Source: Nemertoderma westbladi | Taxonomy: Eukaryota > Xenacoelomorpha > Nemertodermatida > Nemertodermatidae | Length of the DNA stretch: 57,989 bases | Reading direction: 5' to 3' | NCBI GenBank assembly: GCA_032718475.1 | Contig: JAUCBJ010006597.1 | Span: forward strand, 1 to 57,989 | Shown here: piece after piece, positions 57,901-57,989 of the stretch | Numbering within the stretch: position 1 is the stretch's first letter | Layout of the letters: every line of letters starts with the position of its first letter | Program-made: the position numbers and the translations under genes | The notes under the pieces: model-generated | The model's database searches: none | What the model was told of the DNA's origin: nothing | What the model saw: the letters and a program-made list of their open reading frames with translations, nothing else

Positions 57901-57989
57901 CACATGGCAATATTATTGCTAGGCAGTTATTGGATGAGGTATTCTTACCTATATCCAGAGGACAACTCCATAAGAGATTTGTAAGTGGG
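51929..57989 (+). CDS. giant Helitron-type Rep protein with N-terminal OTU protease (3' end outside window)
   Basis: Exon 1 is 51929-52198 (90 codons) and exon 2 runs from 52488 to at least the window end: 1924 residues with no stop. Residues 91-165 are Pro/Ser-rich. An OTU-type cysteine protease domain spans about 170-300 (GDGNCMFNAF with nucleophile Cys near 182; HVGAHYYAF with the catalytic-type His near 294). A Pro-rich and then very acidic linker follows, then CENC...CIDC (zinc-ribbon-like, about 435-475) and a long middle of unknown fold with more Cys/His clusters. From about 1310 it matches Helitron replication initiators: DPAYLHFMFDVYMN...LVLRKG; FFTATCN at 1405-1411; HUH motif H1495/H1497 (MLHIHGGI); two-tyrosine motif Y1676/Y1680 (YCAKY); then GYPEILHNLLGFPYI and VRAPELL. 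Such proteins nick DNA for rolling-circle transposition; a C-terminal helicase is expected beyond the window. Its open frame suggests a young element. Confidence 0.88.
52199..52487 (+). other. intron of the Helitron-type gene
   Basis: The 5' site is ACA|GTGAGT and the 3' site TTTTTTATTTTTTTTAG|CCA. Its length is 289 bases, phase 0. Splicing joins ...RGARPVT directly to PTGFNLQGSIR in one frame, whereas reading through reaches a stop at 52249. The interior is AT-rich. Confidence 0.8.

Overview
This is a window of a large, repeat-rich animal nuclear genome, not a prokaryote. The evidence is a complete three-RRM plus SPOC protein of the Spen/RBM15 family, a type I membrane immunoglobulin-superfamily protein, several non-LTR retrotransposons, a tRNA-derived SINE, TIR elements, a GT-AG intron and AATAAA signals. 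The AT-rich background carries many TAGGCCTA and TACCGGTA palindromes. Together with RTE/CR1-like LINEs and an OTU-bearing Helitron, this suggests a marine invertebrate, but I cannot name the phylum.

Only two ordinary host genes can be supported, both on the minus strand and both single-exon as read: an Ig-domain membrane protein (1488-2543) and an RBM15/spenito-like RNA-binding protein (19739-22246). Each has AATAAA within 40 bases of its stop. The RBM15-like gene is a GC-rich island between two G-rich minisatellites.

Layout: 1-408, 40-bp minisatellite. 1.05-6.1 kb, Ig gene plus decayed repeats with poly-G edges. 6.95-9.17 kb, a TIR element holding a LINE fragment and a small zinc-ribbon ORF, abutting a 711-bp foldback. 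10.7-18.7 kb, a degenerate C-rich array, then a 6.8-kb 21-bp minisatellite with a 306-bp higher-order unit, then a 33-bp array. 19.7-22.2 kb, RBM15-like gene. 24.5-29.2 kb, 34/29-bp minisatellite split by a LINE. 29.3-36.7 kb, AT-rich DNA with short tandem duplications, a 1.4-kb TIR element, a MITE and a SINE. 36.7-44.4 kb, a nest of a CR1-like fragment, a near full-length LINE and a second LINE interrupted by a 2013-bp TIR transposon. 45.1-51.7 kb, a 6.6-kb 27-bp minisatellite. 51.9 kb to the window end, a very large two-exon gene running off the edge.

The last gene is the main discovery candidate. It reads open for at least 1924 codons and combines an N-terminal OTU-type cysteine protease domain, a CxxC...CxxC zinc-ribbon-like module, a long unassigned middle and a Helitron Rep region with HUH (H1495, H1497) and two-tyrosine (Y1676, Y1680) motifs. 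It looks intact. The helicase expected of a RepHel protein would lie beyond the window. All multi-kilobase ORFs inside the minisatellites are artefacts of stop-free repeat units. No rRNA, functional tRNA, CRISPR array or operon was seen.
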